Source of the DNA: Dama dama
Lineage: Eukaryota; Chordata; Mammalia; Artiodactyla; Cervidae
Reading direction: 5' to 3'
Assembly: GCF_033118175.1 (NCBI RefSeq)
Contig: NC_083691.1
Coordinates: forward strand, 21,177,001 to 21,241,000
Length of the DNA: 64,000 nucleotides
In this document: positions 45,131-55,560 of the stretch, piece by piece
How positions within the stretch are numbered: the stretch's first letter is position 1
How the letters are laid out: each line of letters starts with the position of its first letter
Position numbers and translations under genes: made by a program
Notes under the pieces: generated by a model
Database searches by the model: none
The model's input: only the letters and a program-made list of their open reading frames with translations
What the model was told of the DNA's origin: nothing

Positions 45131-45849
45131 TACAGTTTGTGATTTGAGTTGAATGACTTTTCTCCATTTAAATGCAGCCAATGAAACATCCAAAGAGTCT
45201 TTTCTAATTTCCTCCCAGTAATACAATTCTAAGATTCCATTTTACCTTTATGCAATTTTAGCTTAAAAAAGCCCAAAGGCTGCAATTACTGAGGAGGGAT
45301 AATAAGATACCTAATGTATGCTACCTGAAGAAAACTGGACGTGTTAATGTTCATGGAGAATCTTCAGTGAATTTCCTGAGAAATTTAATTTTCTAGCACC
45401 TTTCAGCCCACAGCAGTTTTCAGTTTAGGGGTCTACAGCTGGTACAATCAATTCTGTGATGACTATACCATCATTTTTCAACGAAAAGTTCATTGCTACT
45501 TCACCTGAAGTGGGGTGCAAGGAACCCAAGACATGTTGTCTTTATGGAAAAAATAACTGTCCATTACTAGACTGAAAAAATGCTCTTGACCTCATTGAGT
45601 AATGATTCTGTCTACTTTAGAGCTGCTTCACTTTCTGCCTTGGCTTTTCCCGTGCTGTCTTCTCATGAAGGTACTTGAGTGTGTAGTTTATCCTTTGGTG
45701 TACATCCCATGTTCCTTGGCAGCAGAAAGTGTACCTCTCACATATTTGTATTTTTGCAAGGGTCTAGAATGTGGCCTTTTAATTAATGCAAGAAAACCTG
45801 TACAAAAAGTTGAAGGTTTTGCAAGCTCAGCCATCTAGTTCTCCTACTA
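45131..45849. other. No recognised feature
   Basis: Low-copy sequence. A 78-codon plus frame at 45602-45838 starts with a hydrophobic run but has no other support. Confidence 0.4.
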
Positions 45850-46220
45850 TATGCCTGAAGCTTTGCTAGTTTCTAGGGATGCGTTAGCCAGTCAGATATG
45901 TGTTTTCTGCTCTTAAGACACTCACAGGTTATTAGTGGTCGAGGTATACAAGCAAAAGTTTATGACACATGTGACGAGAAATATACCTTGTAAATATACA
46001 GAGTGTTAGAAGCACAATGAGGAAACATGTATATCTTTTGTGGGGAGGAGGGATGTCATAGGTTTGCAGCAGAAACAGTCTTGAAGGGTGAAAACATGGA
46101 AACTGGGAAGAAAAATGGACTTGCTCTCTAAATAGTTTGGGTGGACACAGGAAGGTAACAGAAGATGAAGTCAGAGAAGCAGAAAAGACGCTGTGAATGA
46201 CCACTGTGCCATGGCACCTC
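45850..46220 (-). mobile_element. L2 LINE fragment, minus orientation
   Basis: CTGCTCTTAAGACACTCACA, AAGTTTATGACACATGTGAC, AGTGTTAGAAGCACAATGAG, then CTTGAAGGGTG: complement of the L2 3' region. Strongly diverged. Confidence 0.6.
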
Positions 46221-46711
46221 ACACTGAGGACAATGATATGGGAGTGGTAAGAGTTGTGTCCATATCCATATCCAGGTCAGCATTCAGATGCTCACAACTG
46301 ACCGGCTTTATGGGTAGGATTTAAGGGCAGTCAAAGTGGGGTGTGACAGCCATCAGGCAGCTGCTGTCTTATTCTAAGGGTAGAATAGAAGCTGAAAGTA
46401 GGGTGGTTTTAAGGCTAAAATGGACTGGCAGCCTTTATAAGAGATGTAGCATGGAGACTGTAGACATATAATTGAAAATCACCAGCCAACGACTACATTT
46501 TCAATGGAAAAGCATAATTAAGGGTATTGTTTGGTGACATAAAATAAAGATGCCAGGTAAAGCAGTGGCTGTCTTTGCCGAAAGCAGCTCAGCTTAATTG
46601 AAACTGCTTGGTGACTGACATAAGCCAGTTCTCTCTCTCTTAAGAAAACAAACAAAAAGGCGTTTCTGTTTCATCTGAGCTTCTCAATGCCAACAGACGC
46701 AAAGGCATTAA
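46221..46711. other. No recognised feature
   Basis: Low-copy sequence. Confidence 0.35.
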
Positions 46712-46724
46712 CTGAAAGCACTCA

Positions 46725-46937
46725 TGTGTTGGATGTGTTAGTCACTTAGTCGTGTCAAACTCTTTGCGACTCCATAGACTGTAGCCCGCCAATCTTCTCT
46801 GTCCGTGGAATACTCCAGGCAAGAATACTGGAGTGAGTGGCCATTCCCTTCTCCAAAGGATCTTCCTGACTCAGGGATTGGACCTGTGTATCCTGTATTA
46901 CAGACAGATTCTTTACAGTCTGAGCCTCCAGGGAAGC
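46725..46937 (-). mobile_element. Bov-tA SINE, minus orientation, exact 13-bp TSD
   Basis: Flanked by CTGAAAGCACTCA at 46712-46724 and 46938-46950, an exact 13-base target-site duplication. Full element with head end GAGCCTCCAGGGAAGC. A clean example for dating. Confidence 0.95.
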
Positions 46938-46950
46938 CTGAAAGCACTCA

Positions 46951-47936
46951 GGGACCCACAAAAATGTACATGGATTGGAAATTAGCTAAGATCTCTCCAT
47001 TGAAAGGGTTTTTCTTGTACTACCAACACTCGGCAGATCTAAGTAAATGTTAGTTTGGATAGAAACTGATTGTATCTGAATGTGATCTCTGTCTCTTTTT
47101 TTAATAACCAAGTTGGAGATGAAGAGGGGCTGTTTGAAAATTGTCCTGGGGCAGAGAGATAAAAACAGGAAAGGTTATGGCACAGAAGTTTGAGTCAGAC
47201 TCCTGTGTGTGAAAGTAACTCTGTAGGCTTCAGTGGAGGTGGGCAGGAGGGCACTGAGCTTCTTAGCGCTCTTCTGTCTTAGAGCAAATGATCTGCATGT
47301 GACACATAAGTGAACACAACACAACACTCAGCACTCTGACCCATGTGCTCGAAAATTCTATTTGGCTAGGACATTTCATAATGTCCTAGTTCAATCTCTA
47401 AATGTCACTGAACAAGGGGAAAATGACATGTTTATGTAAATAGAACTATCATCTCCACCTGGGGAGGAGAAAACCAACTTCCATTCCGTTTCAGATGAAT
47501 CAATGAGTGACTGAATTCCAAGGTATTAATGGTCATTGGAACTTAATTACTCATGAAAATCATGCAATCCCTCAAAAAAGTCTTATGATTTTTTCTTTCT
47601 TTATTTTTTTTAAATTATAATTTCAAATTCCATAGTGATAGGACTTGTCCTGTTGGCAAGTATTTTATAGCTCTCCTTCTTTGTTTTTCAGAGTTCCTTG
47701 GAATAATTGTTTAAAAATTACAAAAATTGAGGCCTGTGGTAAAGGTTTTAATGATTGCCTAGTCATGAAAAAGTAGTTATTTTTTAAATTTTCTAGTTAT
47801 TTTGAAAGAGGGAATTTAATACGGAGAATTTGTTACGAAGTAGTAGAAGAACTAAGGAAACAAAACTTGGGAGGGATATAGAAAAAACTTTAAGAACTAA
47901 ATAATAAGAAAAAAAAAGAACTTCTAAAAAGTGGGC
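46951..47936. other. AT-rich low-copy sequence
   Basis: AT content is high from 47570. No gene or repeat family recognised. Confidence 0.4.
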
Positions 47937-48427
47937 AGAAGTTATGTCATCAAAATGGCAATGTAGGAGACCCCAGCCTCCAGCCTCCCAGAAAGATCAA
48001 CAATTAGACAGCTGTCCAAGAACAAAAACAGCTCTGGGAGAATTCTGGAGTCAAATTAGCAATCGGCAGCAACACAGTAAAACAAAAGATCTAAGAAAAA
48101 GAGCACAAAAAGAGAAGGAAGAAAGTTTCAGGTTGCCTGCATCTTTCCGTCCGTCAAACTGGAACTTCTCAGAACCAAGGAGAAACTTCCCAAGTAGAAA
48201 GAGTTGCCCTCATCAGGACAGCAAGAGTAGGGTAAAGGAGTAGCTGCTTCAGCTTTTGGGGTACCACGCCAAGGTCCCACTTCCAGAGCATCCAAGAAGT
48301 GGGAGTGATCAGGATTCAATCTGCAATGAGCCCAGCAGGTTTTGACATTGAAGAGACCAATGGTCAGTCCCCTGCAGATTCCACCAGCTTCAGATTCCCT
48401 GGAGCTGCCTGAGTCCCTGCCAGCTCC
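47937..48427 (+). mobile_element. L1 5'-UTR-like sequence
   Basis: AATGGCAATGTAGGAGACCC, AGATCAACAATTAGACAGCT, AAACAGCTCTGGGAGAATTC and TTTCAGGTTGCCTGCATC resemble the 5' end of old mammalian L1 families. It joins directly, at about 48427, to the 3' part of L1 ORF2, so some 4-5 kb of a normal L1 is missing. Open frames of ~100 codons on both strands here are chance. Confidence 0.55.
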
Positions 48428-49207
48428 CTCCATGTTCAACATCATTAACCATCAGGAAAATGCAAATGAAAACCATGATGCAATATCACCTCGCATCTGT
48501 TAGAATGGCTGTCATCAAAAAGACAACAAGTAGGGCTTCTCTGGTGGCTCAGTGGTAAAGAATCCCCCTGCCAATTCAGGCGACAGGGGTTCAGTCCCTG
48601 GTCCAGGAAGATCCCACATGCTGTGGAGCAACTAAGCCCATGAGCTGCAACTATGGAGCTGGTGCTCTAGAGCCACTGAGCCACATCTACTCAGCCCATG
48701 TGCTGCAACTACTGAAGCCCATGCACCCTAGAGCCCGTGCTCTGCAATGGGGGAGACCACCTCAATGAGAAAGCCCAGGCGTTGCAACTAGAGAGTAGCC
48801 CCCATTCTCTGCAACTAGAGAAAAGCCTACATAGCAGCTAAGACCCAGAACAGCCAAAATAATAATAATAATAATAATAAAAGACAACAAATGGCTAGTG
48901 TTGGCAAGGAGGTGGAGAAAAAGGAACACTTATGCACTACCGGTAGTATTGTAAACTGGGGATTTAATGTATAGCCTGATGATTATAGTCAATAATACTG
49001 TATTATATACTTGAAAGTTGCTAGGAAAATAGATCCTAAATGTTCTTACCACAAAAATAAATGGTAATTATGTGACATAATGGAGGTATTAGCCAATACT
49101 CTGGTGGTAACCATTTTGAAAATACAAGTATATCAAATCAACAAGTACACTTTAAACTTACACAATGTTGTACGTGAATTATATCTTAATAAATCTGGAA
49201 AACATTA
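48428..49207 (+). mobile_element. L1 ORF2 3' end plus 3' UTR, split by CHR-1
   Basis: TTCAACATCATTAACCATCA, TGTTAGAATGGCTGTCATCA (ORF2 C-terminal region), then after the SINE GGTGGAGAAAAAGGAACACT, then 3' UTR (TACTTGAAAGTTGCTAGGAA, CTTAAACTTACACAATGTTG-like) and the end ATCTTAATAAATCTGGAAAA. Confidence 0.8.
48530..48878 (+). mobile_element. CHR-1 SINE inserted in L1, exact 12-bp TSD
   Basis: Long CHR SINE: head GGGCTTCTCTGGTGGCTCAG, repeated GCAACTACTGAAGCCC-like body, CTAGAGAGTAGCCCCC, and an (AAT)n tail at 48858-48880. Exact flanking duplication AAAAGACAACAA at 48518-48529 and 48879-48890. The L1 frame context continues across it. Confidence 0.93.
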
Positions 49208-49211
49208 AGGA

Positions 49212-49740
49212 AAAAAACAAAAATGAAACAAAAAAGTGGTGAAAGATATGTACAGATACCTCACTCTGGAAGACATGTGGCTGGAAAATAAGCATTTGAA
49301 AAGATGCTCAAGATCCTATGTCATTAAGAAAGTGCAAATTAAAGCAACAAGATACCATGGCACACCTATCAGAATGGCCAAAATCTGGGACACTGATACT
49401 GCCAATACTGATGAGGAGGTTGAGAAATAGGAATAGTCATTCACTGTTGCTGAGAATGAAATGGTACAATCACTCTGGAATACAATTTGTCTGTATCTTA
49501 CAAAACTAAGTATACTTTAATCTTAAGATGCAACAATTCCACTCCTTGGTGTTGAAAACTTGACTTTGAAAACCTACATCCACACAAAGCCTTCACATGA
49601 ATGTTTAGAGCAGCTTTCTCATGATTGCCAAAACTTGGAAGCAATAAAGATGTCTTTCAGTCAGTAAGTGGATAAATAAACTATGGTACATCCAGACAAT
49701 GGAATATGATTCAGCTCTAAAAAGAAATGAGCTATGCAAC
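49212..49740 (+). mobile_element. Second L1 ORF2 3'-region fragment
   Basis: The same part of ORF2 appears again from a different L1: AAGCATTTGAAAAGATGCTC, ATCAGAATGGCCAAAATCTG, GGTACATCCAGACAATGGAA, AAAAAGAAATGAGCTATGCA. 3'-truncated, no UTR. Lies head to tail behind the first L1. Confidence 0.8.
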
Positions 49741-49770
49741 TCTTTTTTTTTTTGCTTCATTTCATTTCAG

Positions 49771-49963
49771 AAAGAACTGGCTGCTTCTCCTCTGCCTTCC
49801 AATCTGTCAGCAGAGCCCCCTCCGCCCCCCACCCACCCTCCTCCATTGGCAGAAAGTAAAGGAAAACCAGCTGGGATGGAAGCCCGGGGACAGTGTTTGC
49901 AGACTTCAGCCCTCTGCAGTACACAGGGAATCCTTTGGACAGTCCACAAAGAAGTCTTGGCAG
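49771..49963 (+). other. Exon-like segment (acceptor and donor sites)
   Basis: A T-rich tract (49741-49769) ends TTTCATTTCAG, a strong acceptor context. A donor CAG|GTAATT follows at 49961-49969. The 193 bases between are open in two plus frames; one encodes a proline-rich run, and two open frames argue against selection. The sequence around CCATTGGCAGAAAGTAAAGG also recalls an old interspersed repeat, which is an alternative explanation. No gene assignment. Confidence 0.2.
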
Positions 49964-50084
49964 GTAATTTCGAGAAAGACTGAAAAGGTTTCTCCCCTTA
50001 TGTATCTGCTGATATTATATCTTGCAGACTCAGCTCAAAAGCAATCAATTTAAAAACGATTGGAGCTGCCACCACTACCTGAAG
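49964..50084. other. No recognised feature
   Basis: Short low-copy gap. Confidence 0.3.
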
Positions 50085-50290
50085 GCTTATGCCAAGTGCC
50101 CTACCAGCTACTTTGTATTCATTATCTCAAATTCTCATAACAACCCAGGGACAGTCTCTTGAAAATGCCCATTATATAGAAAACTGTGACTCAGAGACAT
50201 TAAGTCACTGCTCCAAGGTCAAACAGCTCTTAAGTGACAAACTGGATAGACAATCTCTATTTCATTTGCCATCAGATTCTGCTCTGTTTT
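50085..50290 (-). mobile_element. MIR SINE, minus orientation
   Basis: TCATTATCTCAAATTCTCAT, CTGTGACTCAGAGACATTAA and CTCCAAGGTCAAACAGCTCT: near full-length complement of MIR. Confidence 0.8.
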
Positions 50291-50984
50291 TTATAACTCT
50301 GGTAGCTCTTACCTAATCAGAAATTGATTTTTTAAAATTTCCTAACATCATCACAAGGGTAGTTCATGTTAAAAGGTGTAAACAAACAGACGCAAAACCA
50401 AGCCACAGAAGAGAATTCTCAAGTCCAATTATTTGCCTCCCTCCTCGCTCTTTCCCTGGTGACGTTAAACTAGCATACCCTTGTAGAGTACATCTTCTCA
50501 AGTAGATAGATAAGATATTGAAGGAACAGAGGAGGGACACTGGATATGTTGGAGGATCCCAGAGTTCTGTGCCAGAGGAGGACTCAGCGTGAGGGTCAAA
50601 GACTGGATGAGAGTGTGCAAAGAAGCCTTGCCCTGAAGAGTGAAGGCCCCCCTGTGAAACCCTGCAGGGGTGGGCATTTTTGGTTTCATGTATTTGTACC
50701 GTGTGAGGGGAAGGGCTGAGTGGGCCATGTGAATGGTGCTTTATCGTGGGCTATTGTGACTGCTTTAGAAGGAGGCTAAGAATGAAAGAAATGTATATAA
50801 TGCATGACCTAAGGCTCTGATTAAAAGGGGTGGAATATTTGTGTTTCATGTGGGTGAAAGAAGTGTGGGCCTTTTTTCTTTAACTTAGGAATCCATCGCT
50901 GTCATTGGGGGAGGCTGGTTCAGCTGAGAACTTCAGATTTTTGTCCCCTTATAATCTCAGTGTCCCTCTCTGGAAATGGCAGCA
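50291..50984. other. No recognised feature
   Basis: Low-copy sequence; nothing identified. Confidence 0.4.
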
Positions 50985-51185
50985 TTCATTCCATTCGCTT
51001 CATTTAATCTATCCAACATTATTAATCTCTTTCTAGCTATAAAGTATTGTGGGGTTATTAAGTTGAGTAGGGCATCTTTCCCATCCTCAAAGAGCTTATG
51101 ATTTAAAAGTAGAGGAAAAGGAGAAAGACTCAAAGAGTTATGATGCAAAAATAAGTAGGTAAATAAGCAAAGAAATAGTCTTAAA
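50985..51185 (-). mobile_element. L2 fragment, minus orientation
   Basis: ATTCATTCCATTCGCTTCAT, CATCCTCAAAGAGCTTATGA and AAGTAGGTAAATAAGC follow the complement of the L2 3' end. Diverged. Confidence 0.5.
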
Positions 51186-51229
51186 AAATGGAGAATGCCA
51201 AATAAGATGGAGGGGAAAGGAAGCCATTG

Positions 51230-51405
51230 TATATTAAGTGTCTTTACATATCAGGCATTTTATCTAGGTTGTTCCATTTAAACTTTATAGCATTCATTAA
51301 GGTGCATATTGCCATTCTCACTGTACAGAGAGGAAGGAGATTCAAAGAGGTTAAGGAACTTATTCAGAATCACAGCATCAGGAATCACTAGGCTCAGTTT
51401 GAGGA
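51230..51405 (-). mobile_element. MIR SINE, minus orientation
   Basis: TTCCATTTAAACTTTATAGC, TTCAAAGAGGTTAAGGAACT and CAGAATCACAGCATCAGG in MIR complement order. Confidence 0.7.
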
Positions 51406-53159
51406 CTGGTCTTCAGGTGTTAACAGAGTGCTCCAGGACTCAGTAAATGACCAAAATCCAGCTGAATGGAGGACAGGGTTGAGAATGGGACAAGGTACAG
51501 CTTTGAAACTGAAGCCATGTGACTTGGTTTGAGGTCTATGCTGGCTGAGTAGCAGGGAAGGGGGCAGTCCAAGAAGAAGCAGAAACAAGATGAGCAAAGA
51601 AGGAAAAAGCTCACACTTGAGACCTGTTACAAACTGTACACGGTCCCACTTGGAAAGACCAGCAATGGGAAGACCAGAGTCTATGGAGTGAGCACTGAGG
51701 GCGGCTAGGAGCAGAGCAGAGGGCAGGAATGGGCACCGGGGTGATATGGGAGCCATACGAGGCTGCGAGCGGAAATCCTATCAGCCAGAGAGTTGGATGA
51801 ATCTACTGATACTCATTTCCACATTTGCTCTGTTGCTTCCATTTCTATTTCTCTTCTGTTTTGTTGTTGTTGTTAGGCTGAGCCCACAGTTTTGGAAATT
51901 AAGGGTTCCAGAGATGAACAAATGATGCAACTTGTATTCCCATAGAACATAACTTAGAGTTTAAACGAGTGGGCTATCATTGCACGGGCTGTGTCGGACA
52001 TTGCAAATGAGAGGAATAACAGCAATTTTCACCACCCCCCGAATTAAGGGGCTGGCCCCAAACAATACAGGTCATTGATAGCAGAATATATTTGGGAACC
52101 CAGGGCTCCTAAGATCAGATGCAGTATATTCCAAAGTTCCTTTCTGGTCTCCCTTATCAAAGCAGAGGAACATGTCTATTTCCATCCTAAAATGTGCACT
52201 GATTTTCCTTGTTCACAGTGCTCAGATTTATGGAATTTGAGGTGCCTTTCCAGAGCAGATAGAATCAAAGAGAGAAGTCAGTTTTTGCATTACAGGCATG
52301 CCCTCTACAGAGGAGGCTTTTGTTTCTCAGCTGCTGTGATCAAGCAGCACACGGAGATGGTGTGCCCTTAGCCGGCTGAGTGTGACAGAGCTGGTTCTGT
52401 GAGAGCAAGGCTTCCGTGAGCCGCCAGTTGGCAATCCTGACAGCTGCCAATGGCAAAAACATCAGGAATAACATGTCGGAAAATTCCTGATGTGTCTCCC
52501 ATGAGCAGATCCCTGCACAGTCAACAGCAGAAACATTACAGCAAATTGCACTTTATCATTCTTCCCTTTACTACCAAATGCAAGCTTGTAGACATTTCTT
52601 GCAAATGCACACCTTGTATAACACATTGATTTGGGTGGAGGGACAGACGGGGCGGAGCACCCTGTGTTGATGCAGTATGGGATTGCAAGTCACAGGACTG
52701 TGGTTCATGCAAAAGGCAATTTAATAATCAAGGTCCTGAGCCTGACGCTTGTGAAATGTGCCAGAAAAAAACCACACACACACAAATGGAGGCTTTGCCT
52801 TTGAAATGATTTTCCAGGGAAGCCACTGCTGAAATGCCTGCAGGACACCTCTACTGCACAGACCCCATCAGCACACCACCAGGACCAGAGGGTTACCTTT
52901 CCCTTCCTCTCAGGGCACATGACTGGCAGTGCCAAGGGGCTCCTTTGGTCTGGCCAGTGCTTTTCTTGACCATTCTGCTTCCTGATGACTCTGAGCTTTT
53001 TTCAAAAGCCAAATCCACTTCTGGGGATGAGGATGACTATTCATGTCCTTCATCGGAAGAGCAAGATGGTTTCAGGGCTCAAGATGGAGTTTTCAAACAA
53101 GAATTACAGCATGAATGTACTCAAAGTTTTGTCCATTTGGTTCATCAAATATTCATTTA
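51406..53159. other. Low-copy sequence, repeat-poor; no gene seen
   Basis: A minus frame of 120 codons (51394-51756) and a plus frame of 108 codons (52834-53160) have no recognisable domain and overlap other open frames. An 11-base inverted repeat lies at 52459-52493. The 52380-52720 part is repeat-free. Confidence 0.4.
52459..52493. other. Perfect 11-bp inverted repeat
   Basis: Arms ACATCAGGAAT (52459-52469) and ATTCCTGATGT (52483-52493) with a 13-base spacer. Could form a hairpin or a dyad protein site; no poly-T follows, so not a pol III terminator. Confidence 0.75.
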
Positions 53160-53493
53160 AGGCTGCCCTGGTGGCTCAGTGGTAAAGAATCCGCCTGCCA
53201 ATGCAGGAGACAGGAGTTCCATCCCTGATCCAGGAAGATCCCACATGCCGTGGAGCAAAAAAGCCCAGGGGCCACAACTAGTGAGCCCACACTCTGGAGC
53301 CCAGGAGCTGAGCCCACGTGCCACAACTACTGAAGCCACACGCCCTAGAGCTCGTGCTCTGCGGCAAGGGAAACCGCTGCGATGAGAAGCCCGAGCACCG
53401 CAACTAGAGAGTAGCCCCCGCTAGCCACAAGTAGAGAAAAGCCCGTGCAGCGGCCAAGTCCCAGGAAGAGTCAAATGAATAAAATCATATAAA
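53160..53493 (+). mobile_element. CHR-1 SINE, plus orientation
   Basis: GGCTGCCCTGGTGGCTCAGT, AGGAAGATCCCACATGCCGT, CCACGTGCCACAACTACTGA, GCAACTAGAGAGTAGCCCCC, ending in (ATAAAATC)n. Nearly full length. Confidence 0.92.
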
Positions 53494-53499
53494 ATCATG

Positions 53500-54285
53500 C
53501 GTTCAGTGTACGTCTTGGGCCTTTCTGTGGCACACAAGCTCTGCTAGGCAGCCCTGAGGACCCAGAGGGTCATAGACCCGACCAGGTTTCTGTCCTAATC
53601 AGGTTAGCGGAGGGTGTACAAATAATTACTCAGTGAACCTCTAAGCTCAAACCCTGCTCAGTGTTGTGAAGGGGAGGCAGGCTATGATGGAGACTCAAAT
53701 CCAGATGAAAGAGAATAGGGCCGCTCTCACGAAGGGGTGGTGAATGCGAGGGGGCTGAAGAGGACTCTGGCAAAGGAAGAACCTGGGGGCAGCCCTGCGT
53801 GGAGGGGGCAATGTGGGGCAAGAGCCGGGATGGAGGGGTTTGGTGGATCAATGGCTGGAGGAGGACAGGATTAAACTCAGTGACAGAGGTTTGAGGACCA
53901 TGCTTGCAGAGGGGGCTATGGGGAGAGGCCCTCCCTGACACAGAGCTTTGGATTCTGTTGACACTTTTGGATCTTACCGGAAGTGCTGTTTGGAGACAAG
54001 GGAATGACATGATCACTCTGGTGTTTGAAAAAAGTTTTCCCAGGTTGGGGTGTGGGTGGACCTTGTTCTAGGGAGGCGGGCAAGGTGGACTCAAGAGGCA
54101 GTCATGATGGGCTTAATATGAGAGGAGAAGGGCTTTGACCAGGGGGAACACAATGGAGTTGGGAAAGTGGATGTATTTGAGATGGATTTTGGAGCTAGCA
54201 ATGTGAAGACTTGGTGATGAATGTGAGTGGAGAGTGACAGGATAGTTCACAGGTCAGTTTGTTCATTGCTTTTTCTGGATCTTAG
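53500..54285 (-). mobile_element. L2 LINE, longest copy in window, minus orientation
   Basis: GGGAATGACATGATCACTCT (54000), AGGAGGACAGGATTAAACTC, GTGGATGTATTTGAGATGGA and GACTTGGTGATGAATGTGAG are the complement of the L2 3' region in order. About 780 bp. The minus frame of 128 codons here is not a preserved L2 protein. Confidence 0.6.
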
Positions 54286-54394
54286 CCCTGCAAGGTGGTG
54301 GTGCTGAACACACATTCATAGATAATGTTGAGTACAGTTGAATATGCTATGCCAGGGCTCTTTTGTGACCTGATTCCACACAGTCTTCAGGCTA

Positions 54395-54665
54395 GTTCTC
54401 CAGACAACTCTTAGTAACGATCCCAAACTCTTGCCACATTTATTTATTCCTCTTCACCAAAACAAAATCTGCTTTTCCCCATTTCCGTAGCATGATCCCC
54501 CTGCCTGCACAACTCTGCCACAAAATGCTCTGCCTTCAGAGCCAGCAACAATCCCACCTTCTCTGTGAAGTCCTCTCTGACTATTCCTAGGCAAAGGCAG
54601 TTATTACTCTGTCTGTTCTGATCCAGCCCCTCATGCCTTTAGATTGTGTTCTTCTGTGTTTTCTG
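54395..54665 (+). mobile_element. L2 3'-region fragment, plus orientation
   Basis: CACCTTCTCTGTGAAGTCCT, CTCTGACTATTCCTAGGCAA and TTGTGTTCTTCTGTGTTTTC follow L2. Confidence 0.65.
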
Positions 54666-54773
54666 TAGAAGAGTTAGTAGCCTTGACATAGTCTTGGACA
54701 GACCTGGGTTCAATCCTGGCTTTCCTTCAGAGTAACTCCAATTTAGGACAAGTTACTGGATCCTCTTTAATTC

Positions 54774-54984
54774 TTGTTGTTGTTTAGTTGTTGAGTCATG
54801 TCCAACTCTTTGCGACTCCATGGACTATAGCCCACCAGGCCCCACTGTCCCTGAGATTTCACAGGCAAGAACACTGGAGTGGGTTGCCATTTCCTTCTCC
54901 AGGGGATCTTCCTGACCCAGGGATGGAACCCACGTCTCCTGTAGTTTCGGGTGGATGCCTTACCACTGAGCCACCAGAGAAGCC
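54774..54984 (-). mobile_element. Bov-tA SINE in MIR, exact 9-bp TSD
   Basis: CTTTAATTC flanks at 54765-54773 and 54985-54993. Full minus copy, head end CTGAGCCACCAGAGAAGCC. Confidence 0.94.
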
Positions 54985-55012
54985 CTTTAATTCCAGTTAC
55001 CTCACTGATATA

Positions 55013-55233
55013 ATGGAACTTCCTAGGTGTCTCAGTGATAAAGAATCCACCTGCTAATGTAGGAGACGTAAGAGATGCAGGTTCAATCCCTGGGTTGGGA
55101 AGATCCCTGGGGGAGGGCATGACAACACACTCTAGTATTATCTCCTGGAGAATTCCATGAACTGAGGAGCCTAGTGGGGTACAGTCCATAGGGCTGCAAA
55201 AAGTCAGACACCTCTGAAGTGACTTAGCAGGCA
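55013..55233 (+). mobile_element. Bov-tA SINE in MIR, exact 10-bp TSD
   Basis: CACTGATATA flanks at 55003-55012 and 55234-55243. Opposite orientation to the previous copy, only 28 bases away, so the two can also pair as an inverted repeat. Confidence 0.94.
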
Positions 55234-55404
55234 CACTGATATAGTAGGAATATTAATAGTGCATATCTCAAGGGATTGTTGTAAGGTTTAAATGAGATAA
55301 AGAAGGTCAGTTGTTTAGCATGGCACCTGGTACATAAATGTAAACCATCACCATCATCATCATCTAATCATTATTACCCATAATTTTAATAAATAATCTT
55401 TGCT

Positions 55405-55560
55405 CATGTTTTCTTACTCCTGACTATATTGAGCATTCCTTGGGGCAGAGGTCAGGACAATCATTTTGGTATCTTTGATACCAAATACAATGTTTAGAAC
55501 AGCACAGATACTCAGCATATATTTTTAAATTAATGAGGAAAATAAACAGATGATAGGATG
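55405..55560 (+). mobile_element. L2 3'-end fragment
   Basis: CTTGGGGCAGAGGTCAGGAC and TTTAGAACAGCACAGATACT match the L2 3' end, ending with a T/A-rich tail. Confidence 0.55.

Larger units (their letters stand above)
54680..55345 (+). mobile_element. MIR SINE split by two Bov-tA insertions
   Basis: Three collinear pieces: 54680-54773 (GACCTGGGTTCAATCCTGGC, AGGACAAGTTACTGGATCCT), 54994-55012 (GTTACCTCACTGATATAATG), and 55244-55345 (CTCAAGGGATTGTTGTAAGG, ATGGCACCTGGTACATAAAT). Joined, they give an ordinary MIR. Confidence 0.85.

Noticed and set aside
51394..51756. 120-codon open minus frame with hydrophobic runs
   Set aside because: Overlapping open frames, no domain, starts in ordinary low-copy sequence near a MIR.
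54767..55234. 155-codon open minus frame
   Set aside because: It spans two Bov-tA SINEs in a split MIR and is chance read-through.
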